Origin: Marivirga tractuosa DSM 4126
GTDB lineage: Bacteria; Bacteroidota; Bacteroidia; Cytophagales; Cyclobacteriaceae
NCBI RefSeq assembly: GCF_000183425.1
Contig: NC_014759.1
Coordinates: forward strand, 1,860,001-1,924,000
Reading direction: 5' to 3'
Length of the DNA: 64,000 bases
The notes beneath the pieces are model-generated. The model was not told the DNA's origin. It was given only the letters and a program-made list of their open reading frames with translations, and searched no databases. Position numbers and translations under genes: made by a program. Below, piece by piece: positions 27,533-36,616 of this stretch (position 1 is its first letter; every line of letters starts with the position of its first letter).

Positions 27533-27779
27533 TATTCGATTGTAGAGTAAAATTTAAATTGAAAAGGAGTGTTTTGAATTCAACACTCAAAAAAGCATGT
27601 AAAAGCCTATTGACTAACAATCGAAGATGGGCTGTAGATTCTGCAATTCAAATCTTTTCACTTCCAATTGGGGAATTGGTTTTTGAGCAGAACTAGAAAT
27701 ATTGAAGTATTTTAACTTTTCCACATTCAATAATAATATTTTCCTGGATGAATGCCAAATCATTTTTTGAAGAGTACTA

Positions 27780-29099
27780 CTATTTAATTTCCTCCAATTC
27801 CCTTCCTTTGGTTTCAGGCATAATGAAAATTGCCCATAGTAATTGAATCAGCATCATGGCGGCAAAAAACCAAAAAATAACAGAAGACCCGAAAGTGCTG
27901 GCAAAATAAGGGAAAATATTAGCTATGATGGCAGCAAATAACCAATGCGTGAAACTCCCCATAGACTGTCCATGAGCCCTTAATTTATTCGGGAAAATTT
28001 CCGCTATGAAAGCCCAAATAATGGATCCACTTCCTACTGCATGAGCAGCAATAAATAGAAACACGAAAAAAGGAAGTAAATTAGATGGGATAATATTTCC
28101 GCTAAAGCTTATCGCCATTAAGCTCAAAGAAATTAAATATCCGGCTGAGCCTAAATAAAGCAAAAATTTCCTTCCCATTCTATCGATCAAATATAAACCC
28201 ACCATAGTAGCGATCACATTGATAAATCCAATTCCCATAGTGGAAAGCAAACCATTTTCTGTACTTATACCAGCCGATTCAAAAATCCTGGGAGCAAAAT
28301 ATATGATAGCATTGATCCCAGACAATTGATTAAAAAAAGCAATTAAAATCGCCATTAATGTGAATTTGAAATACTTCTTTTTGAAGAGCGCAAAAAATCC
28401 TTCCTTGCGCTCCATTTTGGCTTTTTCCTTTTCAATATTTTGGATAATTCGATCTACATTTTCTGGATCTGTTCTAGTTAATACAACTCTTGCCTCTTCA
28501 TAATCATTTTGATTAGCAATTAACCAACGTGGACTTCGAGGCAATCGAATACTTAATAAAGAATATAATACAGCCGGAATTATTTCAACGCCCAACATCC
28601 ACCTCCAACTACTATCTAAATCAGCTAAGGCTATTAAATAATTAGAAAAATAAGCGATTAGAATCCCTAGGACTACATTAAACTGAAATAAAGCTACTAG
28701 CATCCCTCTTTTTCCTGCAGGGGCAATTTCGCTTATATACATTGGCGCAATAACTGATGAAGCACCAACTCCTAAACCTCCTAAAAAGCGAAAAAACATA
28801 AAACTATTAACTTCTGGAGCTAGTGCTGAGCCCATGGCAGAAGCTGTATAAAGCACTCCAATAAGCAAAAGCATAGGTTTTCTTCCGAATCTGTTGGCAG
28901 GATAGCCAGCAGCCAAAGCACCTATAACCGTTCCATAAAGTGCAACTGCAATAGAAAAGCCATGCATCCAGTCGGATAGCCGCCAGATTTCCTGAATGGC
29001 TTGTTCAGCGCCTGAAATTACAGCAGTATCAAAACCAAATAAAAAGCCACCTAGAGCAGCTGTTAACGAAATGAAAAATACGTATGAGTTTTTAAACAT
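27780..29099 (-). CDS. sugar porter family MFS transporter
   Basis: 439 aa from ATG 29099 (MFKNSYVFFISLTAALGGFL); the alternative TTG 15 bp upstream is less likely because an AGGA motif sits just before the ATG. Twelve membrane segments. Sugar porter motifs are GGFLFGFDTAVISGAEQ (helix 1), NRFGRKPMLL, PMYISEIAPAGKRG, RLPRSPRWL, QLSGINAIIYFAP (helix 7, sugar binding) and PETKGRELEEI at the end. It should import a hexose or pentose with H+. The substrate cannot be told and no catabolic genes adjoin it. Confidence 0.93.
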   Translation of the reverse strand: MFKNSYVFFISLTAALGGFLFGFDTAVISGAEQAIQEIWRLSDWMHGFSIAVALYGTVIGALAAGYPANRFGRKPMLLLIGVLYTASAMGSALAPEVNSFMFFRFLGGLGVGASSVIAPMYISEIAPAGKRGMLVALFQFNVVLGILIAYFSNYLIALADLDSSWRWMLGVEIIPAVLYSLLSIRLPRSPRWLIANQNDYEEARVVLTRTDPENVDRIIQNIEKEKAKMERKEGFFALFKKKYFKFTLMAILIAFFNQLSGINAIIYFAPRIFESAGISTENGLLSTMGIGFINVIATMVGLYLIDRMGRKFLLYLGSAGYLISLSLMAISFSGNIIPSNLLPFFVFLFIAAHAVGSGSIIWAFIAEIFPNKLRAHGQSMGSFTHWLFAAIIANIFPYFASTFGSSVIFWFFAAMMLIQLLWAIFIMPETKGRELEEIK

Positions 29100-29392
29100 C
29101 CTTTCCTGAATCAATTAGCGTTCGCTAAAAATAGGAAAGTAAATCGAGAATGGAAAGTAGGCAGGGGACGAGGTGTATGGAGTTGCAAGTTGGAAGTTGG
29201 GTGATGGAAGTAAGGACACAAGAAAATGATCGAAATAAATAGAAATAAAATTAAAACAATAGGATCATAACTATTTATTTCAATTTTATTTCTACATTAT
29301 TTCAACGTTAAAATCGGAAAATCTTCCAAAATTCTTTAGAACAAATTCACCCCACTAACCTGACCACTTGTAAACATGTCAACTTGCAAACC

Positions 29393-31267
29393 TTAGTAAG
29401 CTCTCACTTCTTTTCCTTCCATAAAGTTCACAAAAGCTTTATTTACCACTCTATTTCCACCTTGAGTTGGGAAATCACCAGTAAAATACCAATCCCCAGT
29501 GTGTTCTGGGCTGGCTTTATGTAAATTCTCTACGGTTTGGTAAATCACTTCCACTTCTGCTTCAATGGTATCGATTTTCACCAACTCTGCTATTTTTTGA
29601 GAGATTTGTTCATATGTGAAAGGTGCAAAAACATCCTTAACATGATTCTTGGTGTTGTCGCTATTCAAGCACTTTTGATAAGCCTCCTCTAAAATATTTT
29701 CTTGCTTAGTCTCTTCAAGCAATGCTAAAACAGCTCTGAAGGCTATAAAATCTTTCATTTTGCTCATATCAATTCCATAGCAATCAGGGAATCGGATTTG
29801 AGGAGCAGAAGAAACGATGATGATCTTCTTAGGTTCTAATCTGTCCAACATCCTTAAGATACTTTTCTCCAAAGTGGTTCCTCTCACGATAGAATCATCA
29901 ATTACCACAACAGTGTCAACCTTCTTTTTAATCACTTCATAAGTAGTGTCATAAACATGTGCAACCAGGTCGTCTCGGTGCGCATCATCCGTGATGAAAG
30001 TACGTAATTTAGCATCCTTAATGACTAATTTCTCCACTCTTGGGCGAAATGACAATAATTTTTCTAACGCTTGGTCATCTTCTCGAGCACTTCTTAATTC
30101 TTGCAGTTGCCTTTTAGCCAAATGCTGTTCCATTCCCTCCATCATTCCTAAAAAGGAAGTTTCAGCTGTATTGGGGATGTAAGAGAAAACCGTATTTTCT
30201 AAATCGTAATCGATTGCATCCAGTATTTTGGGAACTAGAAGTTTGCCTAACATTTTTCGCTCTGCATAAATTGCAGGGTCGGAGCCTCTAGAAAAGTAAA
30301 TCCTTTCAAAGCTACACGATTTTCTTTCCAAAGGTTCAATAAATTGCTCCATTTTATAATCACCATTAGTGTTGATTACTAGAGCATGAGCGGGCTTTAT
30401 TTCCTGAATATCAGCATAATTAACATTAAAAGCTGTTTTAATAGCAGTTTTCTCCGAAGCTACAACCACTACTTCGTCATCAGCATAATAATGAGCTGGT
30501 CTGATTCCAGATGGATCTCTTGCTACAAAAGCATGTCCTGCTCCAGTTATTCCAGCCATAGCATATCCACCATCAAAATCGCGACATGCCCTTTGTAAAA
30601 CATCCAATAAATCTAGCTTCTCCTCAATTATCTGGGTGATCTCAGCATTCGTGTATTCATCCTTATGCGCTTCAAAAATCCTTTGGTTTTCTTCATCCAA
30701 GAAATGACCAATTTTTTCCATCACTGTAACAGTATCCACCTTTTCTTTAGGATGCTGTCCAAGCTCCGTTAGAATATCAAATAACTCTTCAACATTGGTC
30801 ATATTGAAATTCCCTGCCACCATCAAACTTCTGTTCTTCCAGTTATTTTGACGTAACATTGGGTGACAATTTTCAATGGCATTTTGTCCGTGAGTACCAT
30901 ATCTCAAATGTCCCAACCAAACTTCTCCCGTAAAAGCACAATTTTCCTTCAACCATTTCTCTTGGTTAAACCATTTCCCACCTTCTTTTTTGGCTTTTTT
31001 ATACTTTTTGGAGATTTTCTTAAAAATCTGTGTGATAGGTTGATTATCTACTGACCGATATCTGCTTATATAACGATGACCTGGATCCACATTAAGCTTC
31101 ACATTTCCTACTCCAGCTCCGTCTTGTCCTCGATTATGCTGCTTTTCCATCAACAAATAGAGTTTGTTCATGGCATAAAGTGGTCCATATTTATCAATAA
31201 AATATTGAAGTGGCTTCCTTAAGCGGATAAGGGCTATTCCGCATTCGTGTTTGATAATATCGCTCAT
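29393..31267 (-). CDS. PurF-like amidophosphoribosyltransferase, long form
   Basis: 624 aa, about 120-150 longer than a standard PurF. The N-terminus reads MSDIIKHECGIALIRL, with Cys9 as likely nucleophile after propeptide removal. Ntn-type glutamine amidotransferase motifs QHNRGQDGAGVG and LGHLRYGTHG follow. The PRPP-binding loop is VVVIDDSIVRGTT near residues 450-462. The C-terminal part (FPDCYGIDMSKMKDF and an added tail ending PTQGGNRVVNKAF) is typical of the long Bacteroidota paralog. Whether it makes phosphoribosylamine or serves another route is open. It has a well-formed promoter at 31286-31316. Confidence 0.85.
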   Translation of the reverse strand: MSDIIKHECGIALIRLRKPLQYFIDKYGPLYAMNKLYLLMEKQHNRGQDGAGVGNVKLNVDPGHRYISRYRSVDNQPITQIFKKISKKYKKAKKEGGKWFNQEKWLKENCAFTGEVWLGHLRYGTHGQNAIENCHPMLRQNNWKNRSLMVAGNFNMTNVEELFDILTELGQHPKEKVDTVTVMEKIGHFLDEENQRIFEAHKDEYTNAEITQIIEEKLDLLDVLQRACRDFDGGYAMAGITGAGHAFVARDPSGIRPAHYYADDEVVVVASEKTAIKTAFNVNYADIQEIKPAHALVINTNGDYKMEQFIEPLERKSCSFERIYFSRGSDPAIYAERKMLGKLLVPKILDAIDYDLENTVFSYIPNTAETSFLGMMEGMEQHLAKRQLQELRSAREDDQALEKLLSFRPRVEKLVIKDAKLRTFITDDAHRDDLVAHVYDTTYEVIKKKVDTVVVIDDSIVRGTTLEKSILRMLDRLEPKKIIIVSSAPQIRFPDCYGIDMSKMKDFIAFRAVLALLEETKQENILEEAYQKCLNSDNTKNHVKDVFAPFTYEQISQKIAELVKIDTIEAEVEVIYQTVENLHKASPEHTGDWYFTGDFPTQGGNRVVNKAFVNFMEGKEVRAY

Positions 31268-31285
31268 GATTCTTTACTTAAGACA

Positions 31286-31316
31286 CAAAGTTAAGTTTAT
31301 TATAATTGATGTTCAA
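31286..31316 (-). promoter_or_regulatory. promoter of the PurF-like gene
   Basis: The minus strand shows TTG (31316-31314), a 20-bp spacer and TAACTTTG (31293-31286), a close match to the Bacteroidota -33/-7 consensus. The start codon is 19 bp downstream, giving a very short leader. Confidence 0.6.
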
Positions 31317-31496
31317 TGTTTTTCTTCTAATAAGACCACTCCTTAAAATAATCCAAGTAAGATATTCGACCGAAGTATGGTTTTATTGGGATGAAATTAC
31401 TTAATTGTTACAGGTTAAGTTTGAAAATAATCCTATTTTTGAGTTTAACTTTTTGATGCTATTCGCTTCAAACCAAAACATAAACTAAGCATAAAA

Positions 31497-33473
31497 GTGA
31501 TAAAGGCTGTTTTATTACAAATATCCATACTTTTTTTAACTATATCATTAGGTTTTACCCAAGATATTACTTTCGATTCTTTAACTCGGTTCTATAATTA
31601 TGAACTTAAAGAAATAGAGAAAAGTAATATTAACCACGAATTCTTAGTTAAAAAGGTTGAAAATTATTCGACCTCAGAAATCACCAAGTATCCACAATTT
31701 CAAAGCTCCTTAGAATTGATTGCTTTGATGGAAAAAAACAAGGAAAATGAACTAGCAGTTCAGCTAATTTCAAAAATAATTCCAAATACCAATTCCGTTC
31801 AAGAATTTCAAGCATTCCTTTATTTGAAGCTTGCTCAATTTTACTATAAACTTGACAAGGCTGTACAATCCTTGGAATGCTATTTAAAGGCTTCTACATT
31901 AATAAAAAACATAAAAAACCCTTCGTTCTTAGCACATGTTTACTATAGAATTGGCATTATAAATTTGAATGGTTGGAACAATGTAATAAGTGTTGAATAC
32001 GCAGATAAGGGATTAAGCACTTTAAATAAGATCGAAACATTCAATAGAATGGATTCAATGTCTTTACTAGGATTGTATGAAATAAAAGGTATTGCATACA
32101 GAAGAATTGAAAAGTTTGACGAGTCCTTACTAAATATAAACAAAGCTGTAGATATATCTAAAGCTTTGAACGACTCCGTTCGTCTGGCTCTTAATAATGG
32201 AAATAAGGCTACTATACATTATGAAAGAGGAGATTACAATTTAGCAATCCCATTGCTTCAAAAAGATTTTGAGACCAGCATTAATGCAGGTGTTTATAAT
32301 AGTGGAATGAATGCCCTGATTTATTTAAGCTGGATATATTTAAAAACGGAAGAATTCGACAACCTTCTTAGCACTTTTAATAAAATGCAAGAAATTGAAG
32401 AAAAGTATCCTATAACCAATCCTAAAACAAAGGCCGAATACTTGAAAGTCGGAGCAAAAGTTGCTGAATTAAATGGAGATACAGCATTAGCCAATCAATA
32501 TTTAAGAGATTATATCAAGCAAGATCTAATTAGGGACTCTATCAACCTCAGTAATGATGTCGCCAGCTTACATGAACGCCATCTAATGGAGCAAGAAATA
32601 AGTAAATTAGAACTACTTCAAAATACTAATCAGCTGCAAGCTTCCCATTTAAAGTTGAGGACCGCACTTTTGATAATTATTGCTATAGCATTATTGGTAG
32701 TCTTATGGTATGTATTTATGCTTAGGAATAAAAATAAGAAAATTGACAAGTTAAATGAGCTTTTAGAAGCCAAGGTTTCAGAAAGAACTGCTCGATTGAT
32801 GGAAATAAATAAGGAACTTGACACTTACCTTTATCGAGCCTCGCATGACATCAGAAGACCTATAAGAACATTGTTAGGTTTGAACAATATTGCTCAAATA
32901 AATTCAGACCCGGAGCAAATGAAACTGCTATTTAGCAAAGTTCACAGCACAGCGATGAGTATGGATAAGATGTTGTTTAAATTGCAAATGGCTTATGAAC
33001 TTAACAACACCCATACCATTGAAAAAGTTGACCTTGAGGAATTGACAAACGAGTGCATTGAGGATATGTCTATGGAAATTGCTGATCAAAATGCTCGCAT
33101 TACAGTTAATATAAATCAAAATGCAAGAGCTGTTCAGGGAAATAAGGCACTACTTAGAATAGCACTAGATAATATATTAGAAAACGCATTGCTTTACCAA
33201 AGTGAAGAGGAAAATGAAATAGAGATTTTTACAGATGAAGGAAATTATTTTTTCTACATTCACGTCAAGGATAATGGTTTTGGAATTCCTGAAAAGTATT
33301 TTGATGACTTATTCAAACCCTATTTTAAAATCAGCAATAAAACCCAAGGTTCTGGCTTAGGTCTGTTTTTGGCACATAAAGCTATTTCATTCTTAGCAGG
33401 AGAAATTTCAGTTAGCTCAACCGTTAACCAAGGAACTCAATTCACAATTAAGATACCTGTTAATCCCAAATAG
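31497..33473 (+). CDS. TPR-containing membrane sensor histidine kinase
   Basis: 658 aa with a GTG start at 31497 (no in-frame ATG is near) and a signal peptide (KAVLLQISILFLTISLGFTQ). Residues about 25-370 are tetratricopeptide repeats (LNNGNKATIHYERGDYNLAI). One membrane helix lies at 391-411, then a coiled coil. The HisKA domain has the phospho-acceptor His450 in RASHDIRRPI; the HATPase has the N-box DNILENAL, DNGFGIP and GSGLGLFLAHK. It should sense a periplasmic signal. No response regulator is next to it. The end overlaps murI by 14 bp, convergent. Confidence 0.9.
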   Translation: MIKAVLLQISILFLTISLGFTQDITFDSLTRFYNYELKEIEKSNINHEFLVKKVENYSTSEITKYPQFQSSLELIALMEKNKENELAVQLISKIIPNTNSVQEFQAFLYLKLAQFYYKLDKAVQSLECYLKASTLIKNIKNPSFLAHVYYRIGIINLNGWNNVISVEYADKGLSTLNKIETFNRMDSMSLLGLYEIKGIAYRRIEKFDESLLNINKAVDISKALNDSVRLALNNGNKATIHYERGDYNLAIPLLQKDFETSINAGVYNSGMNALIYLSWIYLKTEEFDNLLSTFNKMQEIEEKYPITNPKTKAEYLKVGAKVAELNGDTALANQYLRDYIKQDLIRDSINLSNDVASLHERHLMEQEISKLELLQNTNQLQASHLKLRTALLIIIAIALLVVLWYVFMLRNKNKKIDKLNELLEAKVSERTARLMEINKELDTYLYRASHDIRRPIRTLLGLNNIAQINSDPEQMKLLFSKVHSTAMSMDKMLFKLQMAYELNNTHTIEKVDLEELTNECIEDMSMEIADQNARITVNINQNARAVQGNKALLRIALDNILENALLYQSEEENEIEIFTDEGNYFFYIHVKDNGFGIPEKYFDDLFKPYFKISNKTQGSGLGLFLAHKAISFLAGEISVSSTVNQGTQFTIKIPVNPK

Positions 33474-34272
33474 GGAATTTTTCTAAGTGCACTTCTTCGT
33501 GGAAGAAAATTTTTGCTGAAGCCTCAAATGAAGCCGTAATATCTGAAACTAAAAATCTGTCTTTTCTTATTTTATTTTCTGACAAGAGTGTATGCTCTTT
33601 TAAAAATTGCTGTAATCTTTTCGCCACTATTGTTGCCGAATCTAAAATATCTACTTTTCCACCGTAAAATTTATCAATCTCATTTTTAATTAGCGGATAA
33701 TGCGTACAGCCCAGAATTAAGGCCTCAATCTCCTCTAATGCTTCATCATGGAGATAAGCTTCGATTATATCATGACTTATTCTATTTTCAAAGAACCCTT
33801 CTTCAATCATTGGAACCAAAAGTGGGGTAGCTAAGCTTTTTAATTCAATATCAGGGTTAAGTTGCTTTAATCTGGATTCATACGCATTAGAGTTGACCGT
33901 TTGTTTAGTGCCGATTAGTCCTACTTTTTGTTTATTATAATGCTGCGAAACATGTTCAACCACGGGATCAATTACATTGAATACTTTTGCTTTGGAACCT
34001 ACATACTCCCTAACTAATTCAAAAGCTGCTGAAGAGGCAGAATTACAGGCAATCAAGATCAGTTTACAACCTTGCTGGAGTAAAACATCTGTGACTTTAA
34101 TACTGTAAGCCTGAATGGCCGCTGCAGATTTATCGCCATAAGGCAAATGGGCAATATCACCAAAATAGACCATACTCTCATTTGGCATCAATTCTTTCAC
34201 TTTATGTGCCACTGTAAGCCCGCCAATTCCAGAATCAAAAATACCTATTGGTGCTGAATTATCTTTCGTCAT
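33460..34272 (-). CDS. murI: glutamate racemase
   Basis: 270 aa. It makes D-glutamate for peptidoglycan. The N-terminus has GIFDSGIGGLTVAHKVKEL, then VYFGDIAHLPYG. The two catalytic Cys are visible: Cys76 in IACNSAS and Cys189 in ILGCTHYPL. Length is standard. It converges with the histidine kinase, with 14 bp of overlap of the 3' ends. Upstream on the same strand is a small membrane protein gene 52 bp away, so it may share a transcript with it. Confidence 0.95.
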   Translation of the reverse strand: MTKDNSAPIGIFDSGIGGLTVAHKVKELMPNESMVYFGDIAHLPYGDKSAAAIQAYSIKVTDVLLQQGCKLILIACNSASSAAFELVREYVGSKAKVFNVIDPVVEHVSQHYNKQKVGLIGTKQTVNSNAYESRLKQLNPDIELKSLATPLLVPMIEEGFFENRISHDIIEAYLHDEALEEIEALILGCTHYPLIKNEIDKFYGGKVDILDSATIVAKRLQQFLKEHTLLSENKIRKDRFLVSDITASFEASAKIFFHEEVHLEKFPIWD

Positions 34273-34324
34273 TATGCAAATATGGAAAGTTGCTGTGGAT
34301 TTTTAGAAGATGAATGTGAAAAAT

Positions 34325-34780
34325 CTACAATTCCACGTCTAATTGGTTACCCGCTAATTTGACTTCTTTATCTTTTTGAGCACCAATAGCCACACCAATT
34401 GCTAAGCCTACTCCTATTCCAGTTCCCATGAAGGCCATATTATCCAAGGCCATACCAAAAGCAGCACCAAATGGAATTCCGAAAGCTGCCATTCCAATAG
34501 CCAACCATTTAAAAGTATAGTGGTTTTTGGCTAGTAAATCCAGTTCTTTTTCCGCAATCTTCAATATTTCTTTATAAGATTTTCCCAATTGAGCAGTCAA
34601 TAAAGGTTTGGTTTTCGCATTATTAACTTTTTCAATTTCTTCATTAATTGTGCTTAAGACGGGATCAGGAATCTCTTTATCCGACAAAGCTTTCAGTAGT
34701 TTTTGAAATCCTTGGATTTGTCGTTCCAAGCTCTTTGTTCGTTCTCCCTGATAGCTCGGATTAAATGTAGTAAATGGCAT
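34325..34780 (-). CDS. small membrane protein with Gly-rich hairpin, unknown function
   Basis: 151 aa. Residues 1-85 are soluble and helical (RTKSLERQIQGFQKLLKAL, then an Asn/Lys-rich loop). Residues 88-135 form two hydrophobic Gly/Ala-rich segments with GIPFGAAFGMAL and GTGIGVGLAIGVAIG, a glycine-zipper pattern. It ends AGNQLDVEL. No signal peptide. I do not recognise a named family. It lies upstream of murI and downstream of a non-coding gap. Confidence 0.7.
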   Translation of the reverse strand: MPFTTFNPSYQGERTKSLERQIQGFQKLLKALSDKEIPDPVLSTINEEIEKVNNAKTKPLLTAQLGKSYKEILKIAEKELDLLAKNHYTFKWLAIGMAAFGIPFGAAFGMALDNMAFMGTGIGVGLAIGVAIGAQKDKEVKLAGNQLDVEL

Positions 34781-34971
34781 TATTGACTTTTTATTTGTCC
34801 TAAACTAAATAAATCAAGCCCAATTAAAAAATAAAACTGGTGGCAAAAGCAGTAGCATGGCCAAAATCGAAAAGACAACTATGATCGGCAGCGCCAAATT
34901 CAACTACTTATTTCTTCATGGAAATAATAAAATGAACACTATACACCTGATTTCCATTGCAGCGAATAAAA

Positions 34972-35001
34972 AACCCTTGACATTAGCAAATATCAAGGGT
35001 T
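34972..35001 (-). terminator. terminator downstream of the IscA-like gene
   Basis: AACCCTTGA (34972-34980) and TCAAGGGTT (34993-35001) form a perfect 9-bp stem with a 12-nt loop, and the minus strand has TTTTTT after it. The 365-bp gap 34781-35145 contains this terminator and the double-hairpin repeat at 35062-35121, and no gene. Confidence 0.65.
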
Positions 35002-35061
35002 GGTTTTAATGTTTTTACTTAAGAATAGCTTAAAATCTTTTGATTTCATTTAGATCATATT

Positions 35062-35121
35062 CCGGTCGGTGCGCCACCGACCGGGGAAGTTGATCTCCAT
35101 GGTTGGTGTTCCATCAACCAT
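35062..35121. repeat. REP-like double hairpin, copy 1
   Basis: First hairpin CCGGTCGGT-gcgcc-ACCGACCGG (35062-35084, 9-bp perfect stem, 5-nt loop). Fourteen bases later a second hairpin ATGGTTGGT-gttcc-ATCAACCAT (35099-35121, 9-bp with one G/T wobble, 5-nt loop). The same two-hairpin architecture recurs at 39801-39871 with different bases in the second stem. It fits a small interspersed palindromic (REP/BIME-like) element. Confidence 0.65.
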
Positions 35122-35145
35122 TTTGATTTTACAAGAAGTAATTAT

Positions 35146-35472
35146 CTAAATTGAAAAGCTTTCTCCGCAACCACAAGTTCTGGTGGCATTAGGATTAATG
35201 AATTGAAAACCTTTTCCGTTTAAGCCGTCTGAGAAATCTAAAGTAGTTCCTAAGAGGTACAACATGCTTTTCTTATCTACTAAAAGCTTCACTCCTTTAT
35301 CTTCAAAAATTTCGTCCCCATCTTTAACTTCCTCATCAAAGCTTAAATCGTACATCAAGCCAGAACAGCCTCCACCTTTAACAGAAACCCTGACATTGCT
35401 GTTCTCAGCATGCCCTTCTTCACTTCTCAATTTTCCCAATCTATCTTTTGCTTTGTCTGTAACAATAATCAT
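35146..35472 (-). CDS. IscA/HesB-type iron-sulfur cluster assembly protein
   Basis: 108 aa A-type carrier protein. The three conserved Cys are present: Cys36 in GGGCSGLMYD, and Cys100 and Cys102 in TRTCGCGESFSI at the C-terminus. Typical motifs NVRVSVKGGGCSG and DFSDGLNGKGFQF are seen. It delivers or stores Fe-S clusters. It lies 16 bp downstream of an unknown 135-aa gene on the same strand, and they probably form a pair. A terminator follows about 150 bp away. Confidence 0.92.
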   Translation of the reverse strand: MIIVTDKAKDRLGKLRSEEGHAENSNVRVSVKGGGCSGLMYDLSFDEEVKDGDEIFEDKGVKLLVDKKSMLYLLGTTLDFSDGLNGKGFQFINPNATRTCGCGESFSI

Positions 35473-35488
35473 GATTATAAATATTTAT

Positions 35489-35896
35489 TTATGATACTGG
35501 ATTTAGCACTACACTAAAAACGGTTATGGTATTACGATCTCTTCCGTAGTAAAGTTTGTCTAAACTATCTAAAATATTGCTCGCTCTAAAATAAGAGGTA
35601 TGCAATTGTTTATCATCTTTTGTCATCCACTGAATGGTATAAGAACTTTCCCTATCTCTGTAGTTTTTGACATAATCCATCATTTTCTTTAGGGCTTCTA
35701 ATTTATCATAGCCCGATTCTGAATGAAATAAAAAGGATTGGTTGTGCCTTGGATTAATGGTAATCAAATCGAGTTTCACTTTCCCGTCTTGAGAACCAAA
35801 CTCAAAAACCAACTCACTATCATTCAAGCCAAGATAGTTTATGATTTCTTTCTGCAGCCTGGCACCTTCTATATGTATGTCTGTTGATGTTTCCAT
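35489..35896 (-). CDS. conserved hypothetical protein next to IscA-like gene
   Basis: 135 aa, no signal or membrane segment. It begins METSTDIHIEGARLQKEIIN and is mixed alpha/beta, with LVFEFGSQDGKVKLDLITIN, QSFLFHSESGYDKLEALKKM and IQWMTKDDKQLHTSYFRAS, ending TVFSVVLNPVS. I do not recognise the family. The gene is separated by 16 bp from the IscA-like gene, so a role linked to Fe-S assembly is possible but only inferred from position. Confidence 0.75.
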   Translation of the reverse strand: METSTDIHIEGARLQKEIINYLGLNDSELVFEFGSQDGKVKLDLITINPRHNQSFLFHSESGYDKLEALKKMMDYVKNYRDRESSYTIQWMTKDDKQLHTSYFRASNILDSLDKLYYGRDRNTITVFSVVLNPVS

Positions 35897-36028
35897 CCTT
35901 AATTATTTCCTTTTTGAAATTTAAATAATGATTTTGAGTATCCCAACTTTTTTATCCATGGAAAAGTTTCTGCATTTTTGCATTCTCAAATGCAAAGTTA
36001 GTCAATTAGTCGCACAAAATTAAACAGC

Positions 36029-36433
36029 ATGTTGAAAGTAGAACATATCGGTATAGCGGTAAAAAATATGGAAAGTGCCAACTCACTTTTCAGTAAGCTA
36101 TTCAATAAAGCCCCTTATAAACTGGAAAAAGTGGAAAGTGAAGGTGTTGCTACCTCTTTTTTTCAAATGGGCGAAACTAAAATAGAACTGCTAGAGGCAG
36201 AAACTGAGGATAGTGCCATTGCTAAATTTATTGAGAAAAAAGGAGAAGGCATCCATCATATTGCTTATGAGGTTGAAAATATTGAATCAGAAATGAAAAG
36301 ATTGAAAGCAGAAGGTTTTCAATTAATCAACAAAGTGCCTAAAAAAGGAGCTGATAATAAATTAGTCTGCTTTTTACATCCTAAAACCACTAATGGCGTA
36401 CTAATAGAACTGTGCCAGGAAATCAAAAATTGA
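36029..36433 (+). CDS. mce: methylmalonyl-CoA epimerase
   Basis: 134 aa glyoxalase-fold protein that interconverts (R)- and (S)-methylmalonyl-CoA. It begins MLKVEHIGIAVKNMESANSL with the first metal-binding His6, has GIHHIAYEVENI with His75/76, and an Ile-Glu near the end (VLIELCQE) as the third metal ligand. The KGADNKLVCFLHP stretch is typical. Length fits exactly. In Bacteroidota this enzyme works with methylmalonyl-CoA mutase and a biotin-dependent carboxylase; accC lies about 3.5 kb away. Confidence 0.93.
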   Translation: MLKVEHIGIAVKNMESANSLFSKLFNKAPYKLEKVESEGVATSFFQMGETKIELLEAETEDSAIAKFIEKKGEGIHHIAYEVENIESEMKRLKAEGFQLINKVPKKGADNKLVCFLHPKTTNGVLIELCQEIKN

Positions 36434-36571
36434 TTATTGGTGCTGAATGGAATTATAATATTTCAGTTTTTTCTTTCCTTTTCTGGTTTGAAAAGAGCTT
36501 TTATTACAGGCGGAAAATAAAAATGCGCCTAAAAGCAAGAAAATGAATGCCTTAAATAATTTCGTCTTCAT
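36434..36571 (-). CDS. tiny lipoprotein (45 aa), unknown function
   Basis: 45 codons plus stop from ATG 36571, convergent with mce (the stops abut at 36433/36434). The sequence has MKTKLFKAFIFLLLGAFLFSAC, a signal peptide with lipobox LFSAC and Cys22. A short Lys-rich mature part follows (RKGKKKLKYYN) ending SIQHQ. A very short lipoprotein of this kind would sit in a membrane by its lipid. No family was recognised. Confidence rests on the clean signal and the fit to the gap between mce and thiL. Confidence 0.55.
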   Translation of the reverse strand: MKTKLFKAFIFLLLGAFLFSACNKSSFQTRKGKKKLKYYNSIQHQ

Positions 36572-36616
36572 AATACAAAAATAAAAAATTCAATTTAGAA
36601 ACTCAAAAATACTAAA

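Noticed and set aside
29225..29330. Imperfect inverted repeat GAAATAAATAG / CTATTTATTTC as a mobile element end
   Set aside because: A/T-rich short arms with no other structure; not distinguishable from low complexity.
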